DNA from: a bacterium
GTDB taxonomy: Bacteria; B130-G9
NCBI GenBank assembly: GCA_021160245.1
Contig: JAGHCW010000167.1
Span: 1-44,586 of the forward strand
Length of the DNA stretch: 44,586 nucleotides
Direction: 5' to 3'
The number at the start of each line of letters is the position of its first letter. Positions within the stretch are counted from its first letter, which is position 1. The translations under genes were made by a program, and so were the position numbers. Positions 35,034 through 44,067 of the stretch are shown piece after piece. The notes beneath the pieces are model-generated. The model made no database searches and had not been told where the DNA came from. It saw only the letters and a program-made list of their open reading frames with translations.

Positions 35034-35060
35034 CATCGCCTCGACTGAAGTCGGGCGATG
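35034..35060. repeat. REP-like hairpin 2
   Basis: CATCGCC (35034-35040), a bulged T, CGAC, loop TGAA (35046-35049), GTCG, GGCGATG (35054-35060): an 11-bp stem with one bulge and the same TGAA loop as hairpin 1. The outer stem sequence differs. Two same-loop hairpins in tandem suggest a shared origin. Confidence 0.6.
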
Positions 35061-35207
35061 AGGTAGATTCAAGGGCTGAGTTTTTGCTCATCGGAAACTC
35101 ATCATCCAGGAATAAATTGCGGAAGCGACACGCAACCATATATGTTATGCGGTAGCGATGACAGATAGGGCGCTATCACAAAGATCAATAATGCGGAAGT
35201 TAGCGAG

Positions 35208-36014
35208 ATGATCGGGCAAATCGGCAAAGAGATGGGCATACATGGAGCCCGCTGGCACGCTCTGCATGGCTGCTACTTCTCAGACCCATCGATCGCGAGT
35301 TTCCTCCTTGAAAGGGTCGCCGAGGTCGCAATAACATCGCGGCCTGACATACTCATTGATCTTGGTGGTGGGACTGGTTTCCTGCTTGCTGAGCTGGTTA
35401 ATCGAGGCTTTGTGGACGCCGGTCTCCGGCTCGTAAACCTCGATTGCTCCGAGAGGCAACTCGCCGTGGCTAACGACAAGGGGATATGCTGTCTTCGCGG
35501 CGCTATAACCGACATTTGGCGCGATCTCGTGGACCAAGAGCAAATGCGGTTCCTCTTCATGATGCGTTCTGTACTCCATTACTTTGGACGCGATGGTCTA
35601 ATGCCCTTACTACGTCATCTCCGCGCTCAGGCGAGGGTTGGCGAGTTCTTCATTCATCAGGCGGCCTGCTTTGAGAGCAAGAGAGAGGCCGACTGTATGA
35701 ATATGCTCTACGAGAGGATGAAAACTGACAAGTGGTATCCCACGCTAGATGAGCTGGGCGATTGCATAGCAGCCGCCGGATGGCGCACAAGGTCAATCTC
35801 CCGGGCGCCGACACTCACTCTAACCTCGGAGGACCTGGCATGTCGCTATGGTCTTGATGAGAATGACATCGCTTGCATCCGGGAGGAGATAGCTCGACAA
35901 TTCCCGGATATGATGAACGTATTCAAACCTATGCAGCGCGGTTTCTGCGCCTTCTTGTCATATCGAGTCTATGCGTGCATTGCCGCGGACCACGAATCAT
36001 CCCAAAATCAATAG
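35208..36014 (+). CDS. Class I SAM-dependent methyltransferase
   Basis: 268 residues. Motif I is DLGGGTGF (D51 onward), followed by the acidic end of strand 2 (RLVNLDCSERQL) and a motif IV-like MMRSVLHYFG. The pattern, with a conserved HY after the catalytic strand, is seen in small-molecule methyltransferases of the UbiE/O-methyltransferase type. The acceptor is unknown. It is alone on this strand: upstream is the hairpin region, and its last 7 bases overlap the end of pyrG on the other strand. ATG 35208 has only a modest site (GGAAG). Confidence 0.72.
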   Translation: MIGQIGKEMGIHGARWHALHGCYFSDPSIASFLLERVAEVAITSRPDILIDLGGGTGFLLAELVNRGFVDAGLRLVNLDCSERQLAVANDKGICCLRGAITDIWRDLVDQEQMRFLFMMRSVLHYFGRDGLMPLLRHLRAQARVGEFFIHQAACFESKREADCMNMLYERMKTDKWYPTLDELGDCIAAAGWRTRSISRAPTLTLTSEDLACRYGLDENDIACIREEIARQFPDMMNVFKPMQRGFCAFLSYRVYACIAADHESSQNQ

Positions 36015-37639
36015 CTGCCTGATTGTCTGCTTGCCCGGTAATGTATCATCGCCTCCACAAATGAGGCGAAGAGAGGATGCGGCTCCATCGGCTTTGAGCG
36101 CCACTCCGGGTGGAACTGCGTGGCGAGAAACCAGGGATGCTCTGGCAGCTCAATGATCTCAACCAGTTTCTTCTTCGTGAATAGGCCCGAGAAAGACATC
36201 CCATTCTTCCGGAAGATGTCAGTGTAGCGCGAGTTAAATTCGCATCGATGGCGGTGTCGTTCCCTGATAACATCAGAACCATAGACTTTCCGAGCGAGCG
36301 AGCCCTCAAGCAGGTCGCACCCAAGCCCACCCAATCTCATCGTCGCTCCGCGCCTCCTCAAATTGCGTTGCTTTAACATGTAGTATATGACCGGATGCGG
36401 CGTCTCTTGGTTGAACTCCGTGCTGTCAGCTCCCTCGAGGCCACATACAGACCTTGCGAACTCTATCACTGCGCACTGGAGGCCGAGGCAGATGCCGAAG
36501 AACGGAAGATTCGCGGTCCGGGCATAATGTACGGCGGCAACCATCCCCTCAATGCCCCGCATGCCGAATCCCCCTGGCACCATGAGGCCATCCACATCGC
36601 GGAGAGCTTCCTCTGGGCCCTTTTCCAAAACCTCCTCCGCATCAATCAACTTCAGACGGACTCTGCAGTCGTTTGCATAGCCTCCGTGAGCAAACGCCTC
36701 GAGCAAGCTCTTGTACGAATCGTTGAGCGCGACATATTTGCCAACAACGCCAACAGTGGGCCCAAATTCAGCCGACTTCATAACCGACACCATTGCGCCC
36801 CACTCCGAGAGGTCGGGCTTCCGCTTCGGCAGACCAAGATGCGAGATTATCGCGTTGCCCAATCCCTCTTTCTCAAAGACTAACGGCACCTCGTAGATAG
36901 ACTCAACATCCTTGGCCGTTATCACGTGTTTTTCAGAGACATTGCAAAACAGCGCTATTTTGCTCTTAAGCTCCTTGGGCAAAAACGTCTCAGTCCGGCA
37001 GAGAATGATGTCAGGTTGTATCCCGATTTGGCTAAGAGCCTTCACGCTGTGCTGTGTGGGCTTGGTCTTCAACTCCCCCGACGCCGCGATATAGGGCACG
37101 AGCGTCAGGTGGACATAGAGCACGTTCTCGCCGCTGAGCTTGAACTTCAATTGGCGAGCCGCCTCCAGAAATGGCAAGCTCTCGATATCGCCCACTGTGC
37201 CACCAATCTCGACGATGACAACATCATGCCCACGAGCAAGAGCGCATATCCTCGACTGGATCTCGTCCGTTATGTGAGGAATAACCTGAATCGTCCCACC
37301 CAGATACTCGCCCTTACGCTCCTTGCCTATAACAGTGTTGTAAATCTGCCCAGCGGTCGCGTTGTTCTTTCTTGTGAATCTGGCGTTCGTAAAGCGGGTA
37401 TAGTGCCCAAGATCGAGATCGGTCTCCGCACCGTCGTCGGTTACATAAACCTCGCCGTGTTGAAATGGGTTCATCGTCCCAGGATCAACGTTGATATAGG
37501 GATCGAGTTTGATGATAGTGACTCTCAAGCCCCGCGCCTCGAGTATCCTCCCGATGGATGCTGAGGCAAGCCCTTTTCCTAAGGACGAAATCACTCCGCC
37601 CGTGATAACAATGTACTTAGTCTGTATTTTCCGAACCAT
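36008..37639 (-). CDS. pyrG: CTP synthase
   Basis: 543 residues, full length. It aminates UTP to CTP using glutamine and ATP. The synthetase half starts KYIVITGGVISSLGKGLASASIG with DPYINVDPGTMNPFQHGEV and EIGGTVGDIES; the glutaminase half has the nucleophile Cys in FFGICLGLQCAV and the His-Glu of QFHPEW. It lies two bases after kdsB, an enzyme that uses CTP, and ends seven bases inside the convergent methyltransferase gene. Confidence 0.97.
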   Translation of the reverse strand: MVRKIQTKYIVITGGVISSLGKGLASASIGRILEARGLRVTIIKLDPYINVDPGTMNPFQHGEVYVTDDGAETDLDLGHYTRFTNARFTRKNNATAGQIYNTVIGKERKGEYLGGTIQVIPHITDEIQSRICALARGHDVVIVEIGGTVGDIESLPFLEAARQLKFKLSGENVLYVHLTLVPYIAASGELKTKPTQHSVKALSQIGIQPDIILCRTETFLPKELKSKIALFCNVSEKHVITAKDVESIYEVPLVFEKEGLGNAIISHLGLPKRKPDLSEWGAMVSVMKSAEFGPTVGVVGKYVALNDSYKSLLEAFAHGGYANDCRVRLKLIDAEEVLEKGPEEALRDVDGLMVPGGFGMRGIEGMVAAVHYARTANLPFFGICLGLQCAVIEFARSVCGLEGADSTEFNQETPHPVIYYMLKQRNLRRRGATMRLGGLGCDLLEGSLARKVYGSDVIRERHRHRCEFNSRYTDIFRKNGMSFSGLFTKKKLVEIIELPEHPWFLATQFHPEWRSKPMEPHPLFASFVEAMIHYRASRQSGSY

Positions 37640-37641
37640 TC

Positions 37642-38445
37642 TTATTGCCTCGGCCTTAGGCCACTAAAGTGAAGCTCCTCAAGCAATCTCTCAACCTCCG
37701 GAACGTCCTCCGGAACGTCCACATTCTTCAAAATCGCGTCAGTCTTAATCGCCTTGATTGGATAGCCATTCTCCAGAATCCGAAGCTGCTCCAGCCGCTC
37801 AATGCCCTGAAGAGGGGTCGAATCCATCTGAGAGAAGCGTATCAGAAAGTCCTTCCTATAGATGTAAACGCCCACATGTTTTTTGAATTGCACATCGCTT
37901 CTGTCAAACTGCTCCTGAGTCAACGTGCCATCCCGTTCAGCATCCATGATCTCCTTCGAATAGGGAATGGGAGAGCGAGAAAAATAGAGCGCGTAATCGT
38001 CGAGGGATGAGATGAGTTTGACGGTATTCGGGTCGAACAACTCGGACACTTTGCGAATTGGCGCCGAAAGAGTGACAACCTCTTGACCAGGGTCCTGCAA
38101 AAGCTCCTGAATGCAACGGTCAACCGCCTCAGGATCGAGCATTGGCTCGTCGCCCTGAACGTTCACAACAATATCGCAATCCAAGCTGAGCGCCGCCTCG
38201 GCAATCCGATCCGAGCCGCTCTGGTGGTGCTCAGATGTCATCAACGCCCGTCCACCAAAGTCTTTGACGGCGTTAAAAACGTTCAAATTGTCCGTCGCAA
38301 CAATCACATCGTCAGCAAGAGAAATCAGGCCCGCCCGCTCGTAAACCCACATTATCATCGGCTTACCGAGTATCTCATGAAGGACCTTCCCGGGGAACCT
38401 ACTTGAAGAATATCTAGCTGGAATTATCACAACCGTTCTCGGCAT
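37642..38445 (-). CDS. kdsB: 3-deoxy-manno-octulosonate cytidylyltransferase (CMP-Kdo synthetase)
   Basis: 267 residues. It activates Kdo with CTP for lipid A/LPS core synthesis. IIPARYSSSRFPGKVLHEI, VYERA, VATDN, EHHQSGSDRIAEAA, VVNVQGDEPMLDPE, YFSRSPIPY and HVGVYIYRKDFL are the family pattern. Its presence argues for a Kdo-containing LPS and hence an outer membrane. It sits between the heptose kinase gene (23 bases upstream) and pyrG (2 bases downstream), placing CTP supply and use side by side. Confidence 0.96.
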   Translation of the reverse strand: MPRTVVIIPARYSSSRFPGKVLHEILGKPMIMWVYERAGLISLADDVIVATDNLNVFNAVKDFGGRALMTSEHHQSGSDRIAEAALSLDCDIVVNVQGDEPMLDPEAVDRCIQELLQDPGQEVVTLSAPIRKVSELFDPNTVKLISSLDDYALYFSRSPIPYSKEIMDAERDGTLTQEQFDRSDVQFKKHVGVYIYRKDFLIRFSQMDSTPLQGIERLEQLRILENGYPIKAIKTDAILKNVDVPEDVPEVERLLEELHFSGLRPRQ

Positions 38446-38468
38446 CTATGCCTCCCTTGCAGATCAAA

Positions 38469-39476
38469 TCATCCTGATAGGTTATCGCGGATAGACGCCT
38501 TGAGCTCATCCACAGAAACCGTCGCCGCGCCAATCTCAGTCACGACAATCCCGGCAGCCATGTTCGATAGGCGAGCTGAACGCTCCATCGAGGCGCCGGC
38601 AGAGAGCGCGAGTGTCATTAGAGCGATCACCGTGTCACCTGCGCCCGTGACGTCATAGACATCCTTTGCGACCGTGTCGATGTTGATTGGGGCGCCTTCC
38701 CCCATTAGAAGGAGCATCCCGTGCTCGCCACGAGTGGCGAGTATTGCCTTGGAACGAGTCTCATCCCGCAGCTTGCGAGTGGCCGTGATCAGCTCATCGA
38801 GCGTCTCGATACGCTTTCCCAAAAACGTCGCCACCTCATGCTGATTCGGCGTCATAACGGTAACGTCTTTGTATAGCAGGAAGTTCTCGTCCTTGGGGTC
38901 CACTGTGATTATCTTTCCGCGACTGCGGGCAATCTTGAGAACCTCCCTTGTAACGTCAGGGCAGATAACGCCCTTTCCATAGTCCTCTATCGCAATACCG
39001 TCAACTTCATCTATATGCTTTTCAACAAACTCAATAACCTGCTCACGCGGTCCCTTGCTGAGCTCTTCCGTGCTCTCCTCATCGCATCGAACGATCTGCT
39101 GGCCGCGAGCAATCACTCTCGTCTTGGTCGTCGTGGCTCTATCGGCATCGTGAATCAGGCCATCGGTCGAGATGCCTCGCTCGTTAAGCATCCCGCGAAG
39201 AACACCAGCACGATAATCGTCGCCAACAACGCCAACTAACAAGGCCCTAGCGCCCACCGCCGCGATGTTCGTCGCCACGTTGCATGCCCCGCCAAGCCGA
39301 AAACTGCGCTTGCCTATCGCCACAATCGGCACCGGCGCCTCTTGTGAGACTCGCGACACCTCGCCCCACATATACTCGTCAACCATTAGATCGCCAACGA
39401 CCATTATGCTGAGCTCCGAAAAGCGATCGACGAGTCTATTGTATTCCTCAATCATCTCCTTTTCCGTATCGGTCAT
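38469..39476 (-). CDS. hldA: D-glycero-beta-D-manno-heptose-7-phosphate 1-kinase (HldA / RfaE domain I)
   Basis: 335 residues of PfkB-type kinase only: MVVGDLMVDEYMWGEVSRVSQEAPVPIV, GGACNVATNIAAVGA, TTTKTRVIARGQQIVRCDEE, VDPKDENF, MTPNQHEVA and the catalytic DVTGAGDTVIAL. It phosphorylates heptose-7-phosphate at C1 for LPS inner core. The cytidylyl/adenylyltransferase half of the bifunctional HldE is absent here, so a separate HldC is expected elsewhere. The ATG overlaps the scpB stop (ATGA). Confidence 0.92.
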   Translation of the reverse strand: MTDTEKEMIEEYNRLVDRFSELSIMVVGDLMVDEYMWGEVSRVSQEAPVPIVAIGKRSFRLGGACNVATNIAAVGARALLVGVVGDDYRAGVLRGMLNERGISTDGLIHDADRATTTKTRVIARGQQIVRCDEESTEELSKGPREQVIEFVEKHIDEVDGIAIEDYGKGVICPDVTREVLKIARSRGKIITVDPKDENFLLYKDVTVMTPNQHEVATFLGKRIETLDELITATRKLRDETRSKAILATRGEHGMLLLMGEGAPINIDTVAKDVYDVTGAGDTVIALMTLALSAGASMERSARLSNMAAGIVVTEIGAATVSVDELKASIRDNLSG

Positions 39477-40066
39477 GCCCCGCCTTCATCCTCCTCTGCC
39501 GGAAACCCTTTCAGAATCGCTCGCTCATCTATCTCGTCGGGCCTCACAAGACTCTCCAAACCGTCAAGACCAAAACGGTCCAAGAACTTGTCCGTTGTTA
39601 CATAGAGTAGCGGCCTACCGGGGGTCTTCTTGCGCCCCTTCACCGCAATCATACCTCGCTTCAAGAGACCTCGCGCAACGCCGGCGGAATCCACACCACG
39701 AACGTGATCGATCTCCGCAATTGTCGTCGGCTGGTGGTAAGCGATGAGCGACAAGACCTCAAGACTGGCCTTTGAAAGCGAGACCTTGCGGCGCTTGGTG
39801 AAGAATTTCTCAATCCAACTCGAATACTGGCCCCGCGTCGTCATCTTGAAGCCGCCGCCAATTTTCACTATCTGAAGCGAGCTCTGCATCTTCTCATAAT
39901 GCTCCCAGAGCATCGATAACGACTCCTGTATCTCTTCCTCCGAGACATTTGCCCCGAAAAGACCAACTAGCTGCTCAGCGGAGACAGGCTCCGTTGCGGC
40001 AAACAAGACCGCCTCGATCACCATCCGAATGGTCTGTGGGTCAATCGGGTTTTCGGGGGCGCTCAA
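39473..40066 (-). CDS. scpB: Segregation and condensation protein B
   Basis: 197 residues with two winged helices. IEAVLFAATEPVSAEQLVGLFG, LEVLSLIAYHQPTTIAEIDHVRGVDSAGVARGLLKRGMI and GRPLLYVTTDKFLDRFGL are typical. It binds ScpA and regulates the SMC condensin. TTG 40066 starts within the scpA stop (TTGA) behind GAGGAG, and its own stop overlaps hldA: a chain of coupled genes. Confidence 0.94.
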   Translation of the reverse strand: MSAPENPIDPQTIRMVIEAVLFAATEPVSAEQLVGLFGANVSEEEIQESLSMLWEHYEKMQSSLQIVKIGGGFKMTTRGQYSSWIEKFFTKRRKVSLSKASLEVLSLIAYHQPTTIAEIDHVRGVDSAGVARGLLKRGMIAVKGRKKTPGRPLLYVTTDKFLDRFGLDGLESLVRPDEIDERAILKGFPAEEDEGGA

Positions 40067-40893
40067 CGCATCTCCTCACCTTGAGAATCCGGCGACGTTC
40101 CGCCATCCGCCTCAAGGCCCATCTCCGCTCTAAGTCTGAGCAAGTCCACATCATGAACCAGCTTGAGCTTGATATTGAACGAATCCCTCCGCTGAAAAAC
40201 GACGACATGAGAGAACTTAACAAGCTCCAAAAGCGCGAGAAAGAAGACCAGCTTCTCCCGCAAGCTCTGAGCGTGTGAGAAGACGTCGCTCATTGAGGCG
40301 GGCGATTTCTGCTTTAGAACTCCAGCCATCCTCACAACCGCGTCGCCAATAGGATACTTCTCCCGCTCGATGCACTGAACCTGCGCCATCTCATCGCTGC
40401 TTAAAAGCCCAACAAATGCCAGCGCAAGGTCAACGACGCTCGCGCCGACTATCTCCTGCTCCTCCTTCTCGGCATAGCCCTCAGAATCGCCAGAAAACCA
40501 GAGAGACCGCCGCATCTGCTCCTTCTCCCGCAGACTCTCGGCCATCGCTCTTGCCCTCTCATATTCCAGAATGCGCTGAACTAAAACGGCAGCCGGCTGA
40601 GCCATCCCGTCATCATCCTCATCATCCAGAAGAGGAATCGGCAATAGCATCCGCGACTTGAGAAACAAAAGCTCCGCGCTCAAGAGGACCGCCTCACCAG
40701 CAGCGTCAAGATCGGAGCCGGCGCCTTCAGCTAGAAACCTCGCCAGGCTCTTTACGATCTTCAACACCGAGACGCCAAGCAAATCCTGCTCCTCCTGCTT
40801 GACTAGATACACAAAGAGGTCTAGCGGGCCCGAGTAATCATCAAGCTGGACCTCAAAGCCCGAGCTTGCTCGCGCGTCGGCTCTATCTACCAT
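40063..40893 (-). CDS. scpA: Segregation and condensation protein A (kleisin)
   Basis: 276 residues. FEVQLDDYSGPLDLFVYLVKQEEQDLLGVSVLKIV is the diagnostic ScpA start. A conserved helix AVLLSAELLFLKSRMLLP follows, then an acidic linker with about seven Asp/Glu, and a C-terminal winged helix (SLREKLVFFLALLELVKFSHVVVFQRRDSFNIKL). It bridges the two SMC heads. It overlaps the end of trpS by 7 bases. Confidence 0.93.
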   Translation of the reverse strand: MVDRADARASSGFEVQLDDYSGPLDLFVYLVKQEEQDLLGVSVLKIVKSLARFLAEGAGSDLDAAGEAVLLSAELLFLKSRMLLPIPLLDDEDDDGMAQPAAVLVQRILEYERARAMAESLREKEQMRRSLWFSGDSEGYAEKEEQEIVGASVVDLALAFVGLLSSDEMAQVQCIEREKYPIGDAVVRMAGVLKQKSPASMSDVFSHAQSLREKLVFFLALLELVKFSHVVVFQRRDSFNIKLKLVHDVDLLRLRAEMGLEADGGTSPDSQGEEMR

Positions 40894-41867
40894 AAACCCA
40901 AGGCCTTCCTAACATTGCTCATCGTCATATCAGCAGCCGCGCTGGCCCCCTCACGACCCTTACGCAGCACATCATCAAGATAACCGGGATCGCCCTCTAT
41001 TCTCCGCCTCATCTCCTGCGGGCCCGAAAGCGCCTCAACAAGATTCTCAAGCAATATCCTCTTGCACTCAACGCAGCCGATCGAGGCGTCTTTACACTTG
41101 GCCTTTATCCTCGCCAAGGTCTCATCGTCCGTGAATGCCTTGTGGAAAGCGTAAACGTTGCACTTCTCGGCGTCACCGGGGTCAGACCGCCGCTTGCGTT
41201 CTGGATTCGAGAACATCGTCGCTATCTTTTTGCGAAGAGTATCCGGCCCGTCGGATATGTAAATGCAGTTGCCATAAGACTTGCTCATCTTGCGCCCGTC
41301 GGTTCCGGGGAGATTCGGCGTTTTGTTCAGGAGCACGTCCGGCACTGGGAAGACATCGCCATATAGTCGATTGAAATCACGCGCCACCTCGCGCGTCAGC
41401 TCAACGTGCGAGACCTGATCTAGCCCAACAGGAACATAATTTGCCCGATACATCAGAATATCCGCCGCCTGGAGCACGGGATACCCTAGAAAACCGAGCG
41501 TTACGAGAGAATGAGTCTCATCTTCCCTCAGCCGCTCTTTGTAAGTCGGCACACGATAGAGCCGACCGAGCTTTGTGAACATCGAGAAGAGAACAAAAAG
41601 CTCCGAGTGCGCCGGAACGTGCGACTGTACAAAAAGATGACTCTTCTTGGGGTCAAGGCCAACGCTCAACCAGTCTATGAATATGTCGCGGCTATATTCT
41701 GCAACCTTGCCTGTGTCCTGATACTCTGTAGTAAGAGCATGAAGGTCGGCGATGAAGAAGTAGCAATCATATTCGTCCTGCAATGATGCCCAATGCTCCA
41801 GAAGCTTCAGATGACCAATGTGCAGCCTTCCCGATGCCCGATTTCCACTAGCAATAATTTTTTTCAA
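40887..41867 (-). CDS. trpS: Tryptophanyl-tRNA synthetase
   Basis: 326 residues of class I aminoacyl-tRNA synthetase. SGRLHIGHL is the HIGH-type motif, DGRKMSKSYGN the KMSKS motif, and LGYPVLQAADILMYRANYVPVGLDQVSHVELTREV the TrpRS-specific segment in between. CVECK near residue 267 is common in the C-terminal helix region. A TTG at 41867 starts the gene with a weak site; the sequence then follows the family start (IIASGNRASGRLHIGHL). First gene of the operon through pyrG. Confidence 0.96.
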   Translation of the reverse strand: MKKIIASGNRASGRLHIGHLKLLEHWASLQDEYDCYFFIADLHALTTEYQDTGKVAEYSRDIFIDWLSVGLDPKKSHLFVQSHVPAHSELFVLFSMFTKLGRLYRVPTYKERLREDETHSLVTLGFLGYPVLQAADILMYRANYVPVGLDQVSHVELTREVARDFNRLYGDVFPVPDVLLNKTPNLPGTDGRKMSKSYGNCIYISDGPDTLRKKIATMFSNPERKRRSDPGDAEKCNVYAFHKAFTDDETLARIKAKCKDASIGCVECKRILLENLVEALSGPQEMRRRIEGDPGYLDDVLRKGREGASAAADMTMSNVRKALGLW

Positions 41868-41996
41868 TCAACTTGTCCCCTATAAATCCTCATTCCGACG
41901 CGCCGATTGGACGACTGCCAAATGGCGAATCCTTACGGCAAAGGGCTGTTTATGAATCCGAAAGCCAGCAATGGACGAATCTGCGAACCCGACTAC

Positions 41997-42025
41997 ATTC
42001 TAATCATCTCAATATGCAAGGTAAA
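41997..42025 (-). promoter_or_regulatory. Candidate promoter of the trpS-pyrG operon
   Basis: On the reverse strand TTTACC (42025-42020), a 17-base spacer and TAGAAT (42002-41997), about 130 bases before trpS. The rest of the 189-base gap shows no T-box leader sequence that I can identify, though the T-box family could have been expected for trpS in some Firmicutes. Confidence 0.4.
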
Positions 42026-42056
42026 GTCAGTAATCGCTTGGTCCGGACGATCACGC

Positions 42057-42839
42057 TCATCTGTCTCTTAGCTCCGCAAACCGGGCGTCGATCTCCTCTC
42101 TGAGCTCGTTGCCAGCGTGCTCAAACACGTCCAACAGCTCGTCATATACGTCACCCGAAGCTACGAAGTTCCAAAAGCCGGCGCCAACCATTACCTCTTT
42201 ACTGTCGAGATCGAATAGCCCCCTAAGCGTCCATCTCTCGTAGGGCTCCGGATGATATGGATTATACGGGATCCCTATCCTGGTGAACACTTCGGCATCT
42301 GTGCCTTGGCTCAATCTCAGAGCCGTCCATCGCAATAGCTTGAGCTTCAGCGCTACGAATTCCTTCTTGTTTGGCTTTGCGCTCGTGATGTCGAAATAGT
42401 TCTCTTGCCTCCCAATCCGAACCATCACATCAACCCTCGAATCAGGGTCATTTAGCTCCCTGCCTTCCGCGATTGCATTCCTGATTTGCTCGGTCTCGCC
42501 GGACTTAGAAGGGGCAATCTCCGCCTTCCGCAAGCCGTAGTACATATCCTGAATCATCTCTTCTGTTGCAGAATCAACCTCGCCCATCAACGTGAATTGA
42601 CTTTCGGCATGATTCCCAGCTCCCTGCGCAAGGAGAACTGCGACCTGCTCCCAGACGCTAATGCCAAAAGTCGTGTTCATGGATTGCATGAACGAGAACA
42701 TGGCATATCTATCTCTTCCAAGAAGCCTGAAGTGGAAAGGCATGTGTTTCGTCTCGGGATTGTATTTCTTCAGTTTTCCTCTCACAACTCTTGTCAACAA
42801 GTTGTGAATACTCGCTGCCGTGCCCTCTGATATCGTCAT
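42057..42839 (-). CDS. Type II restriction endonuclease, TdeIII-like
   Basis: 260 residues. The N-terminal pattern PFHFRLLGRDRYAMFSFMQS followed by MNTTFGISVWEQVAVLLA and the later catalytic-type segment DSRVDVMVRIGRQ ... FDITSAKPNKKEF resemble the TdeIII/MjaII group of PD-(D/E)xK enzymes; known members of that group cut GGNCC. I rely on recall of the family pattern, so the specificity is only suggested. It begins 8 bases after the methyltransferase stop, in the same direction, with AGGTG before ATG 42839, so methyltransferase comes first and protects the host. The frame is intact. Confidence 0.72.
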   Translation of the reverse strand: MTISEGTAASIHNLLTRVVRGKLKKYNPETKHMPFHFRLLGRDRYAMFSFMQSMNTTFGISVWEQVAVLLAQGAGNHAESQFTLMGEVDSATEEMIQDMYYGLRKAEIAPSKSGETEQIRNAIAEGRELNDPDSRVDVMVRIGRQENYFDITSAKPNKKEFVALKLKLLRWTALRLSQGTDAEVFTRIGIPYNPYHPEPYERWTLRGLFDLDSKEVMVGAGFWNFVASGDVYDELLDVFEHAGNELREEIDARFAELRDR

Positions 42840-42846
42840 AATGCAC

Positions 42847-44067
42847 CTACACTTTCATAAAGCAGAAGATGGACTCGAAGTACTTGTTTGAATCGCGCTC
42901 GGTTCTCATTAGAACGGGCCTCTGGAAAACGTCTATTTGATGAAGCCCGCTCAGTTCTGCAATCTTCGGGTATAAGTTGAATCTGTCATTTGCCACTACG
43001 AAGACAAGCCCCGCCCTTCTGACCTGACGGAAAGAATTCCGGAAAACCCCGGCGATGCCATCAACGTATTCGTTCTTTCTGTTCCGGCTCTGACCGTTTT
43101 TCGCGGGGCCAATCTCATGTTTGTCAAGTCGCGGAAAGCCAAACAGTTCGTAGGCATATTTGTGTTGCTCATGATAATCGATAATGCCCACGTAAGGAGG
43201 AGAGGTAAAAACGCCATCTATCACCATGTCCTCCGGCAGCTGCACATTTCTCCCATCTCCTTGACAAATCTTGATGGTCGCGTCCGTCCGAAGGGATGCG
43301 AACTGCTTTATTCGCTTCACAGTGTCAAGGCTATATCGGTTGATGAACTTCAGCGCCTCGTCGATCGGCTGACAGTATCTCTTGTGTTTGATGCACCAGT
43401 ACCTCTCTCTAACCGGCTTCTTAGGACGAGCTAGGTCGTAATGTGGAATCAGCCTCGCGGACCGAGCGGACCGGGACAGGATGACTCTCAGGACATCACT
43501 GTTTTCATAGTTGTCGATGATGCTCCGGTAGAACAGCATCTCCTGCAGAGCCCGAGCCGCAAACCAAGTCTTGAGATAATCACTGCTTGTTTCAAACCGC
43601 TCTCTGCCCTCCGGCAGCAAAGAGCATGAGCCGTTCGTTAGTTCTCTACTGAAAGATCGGACTCTTGTTAGCGCATCTCTGACCTCGGCCTCCAACTTCG
43701 GAATGTCATATTCTTGGGTCTTAACCTTCTGGATCAAAACGTTGAAGGGCGATAGCTCCACACCCACCGAGTTCATCCCCAGGACGTTCGCCTCGACTAG
43801 CATCGTTCCGGAACCGGCGAACGGGTCCAATATCGTCTGACCTTTTCTGAAGTATTTCTTCAGGAAGACATGAACGAGTTGAGGAATGAACTTGCCAAGA
43901 TAGGGGTGGAGGCGATGAACGTGCTTGGTTCTCTCCGACTCCCGAATGTCAAGGAAGGTTAGGTCGTTCCCCAGAACACGAATGTTCTTTTCGGTATTCG
44001 CCTTTGTCTCAATGAATTGAGCGTCCAGGCCAAATTTGCTGGCGGCAGCCTTAGTGGATTCAAGCAT
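42847..44067 (-). CDS. DNA methyltransferase of the restriction-modification pair (amino-MTase)
   Basis: 406 residues from ATG 44067 (a GTG three bases earlier is also possible). The SAM-binding motif I is DPFAGSGT (D81 onward) and catalytic motif IV is TSPPY (288-292). SPPY favours N4-cytosine methylation, with N6-adenine not excluded. Motif I precedes motif IV by about 200 residues, which leaves a large middle region as the likely target-recognition domain (order as in alpha-class enzymes). RLHPYLGKFIPQLV ahead of motif I is typical. A zinc-like cluster of WCIKHKRYC near residue 220 is notable. Upstream of the endonuclease gene by 8 bases. Confidence 0.85.
   Translation of the reverse strand: MLESTKAAASKFGLDAQFIETKANTEKNIRVLGNDLTFLDIRESERTKHVHRLHPYLGKFIPQLVHVFLKKYFRKGQTILDPFAGSGTMLVEANVLGMNSVGVELSPFNVLIQKVKTQEYDIPKLEAEVRDALTRVRSFSRELTNGSCSLLPEGRERFETSSDYLKTWFAARALQEMLFYRSIIDNYENSDVLRVILSRSARSARLIPHYDLARPKKPVRERYWCIKHKRYCQPIDEALKFINRYSLDTVKRIKQFASLRTDATIKICQGDGRNVQLPEDMVIDGVFTSPPYVGIIDYHEQHKYAYELFGFPRLDKHEIGPAKNGQSRNRKNEYVDGIAGVFRNSFRQVRRAGLVFVVANDRFNLYPKIAELSGLHQIDVFQRPVLMRTERDSNKYFESIFCFMKV

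Larger units (their letters stand above)
34812..35207. other. Intergenic region with REP-like hairpins
   Basis: 396 bases between two divergent genes. It holds the ribosome site of the dehydrogenase gene, two hairpins (separate entries) and, before the methyltransferase, a weak promoter candidate TTGCGG (35117-35122), 16 bases, TATATG (35139-35144). No protein gene or RNA gene is recognisable. Confidence 0.5.

Noticed and set aside
36926-37564. + strand open frame of 212 codons
   Set aside because: Antisense to pyrG, which is complete and diagnostic.
41868-42056. T-box leader or tRNA gene before trpS
   Set aside because: No T-box core sequence, antiterminator or cloverleaf could be traced.
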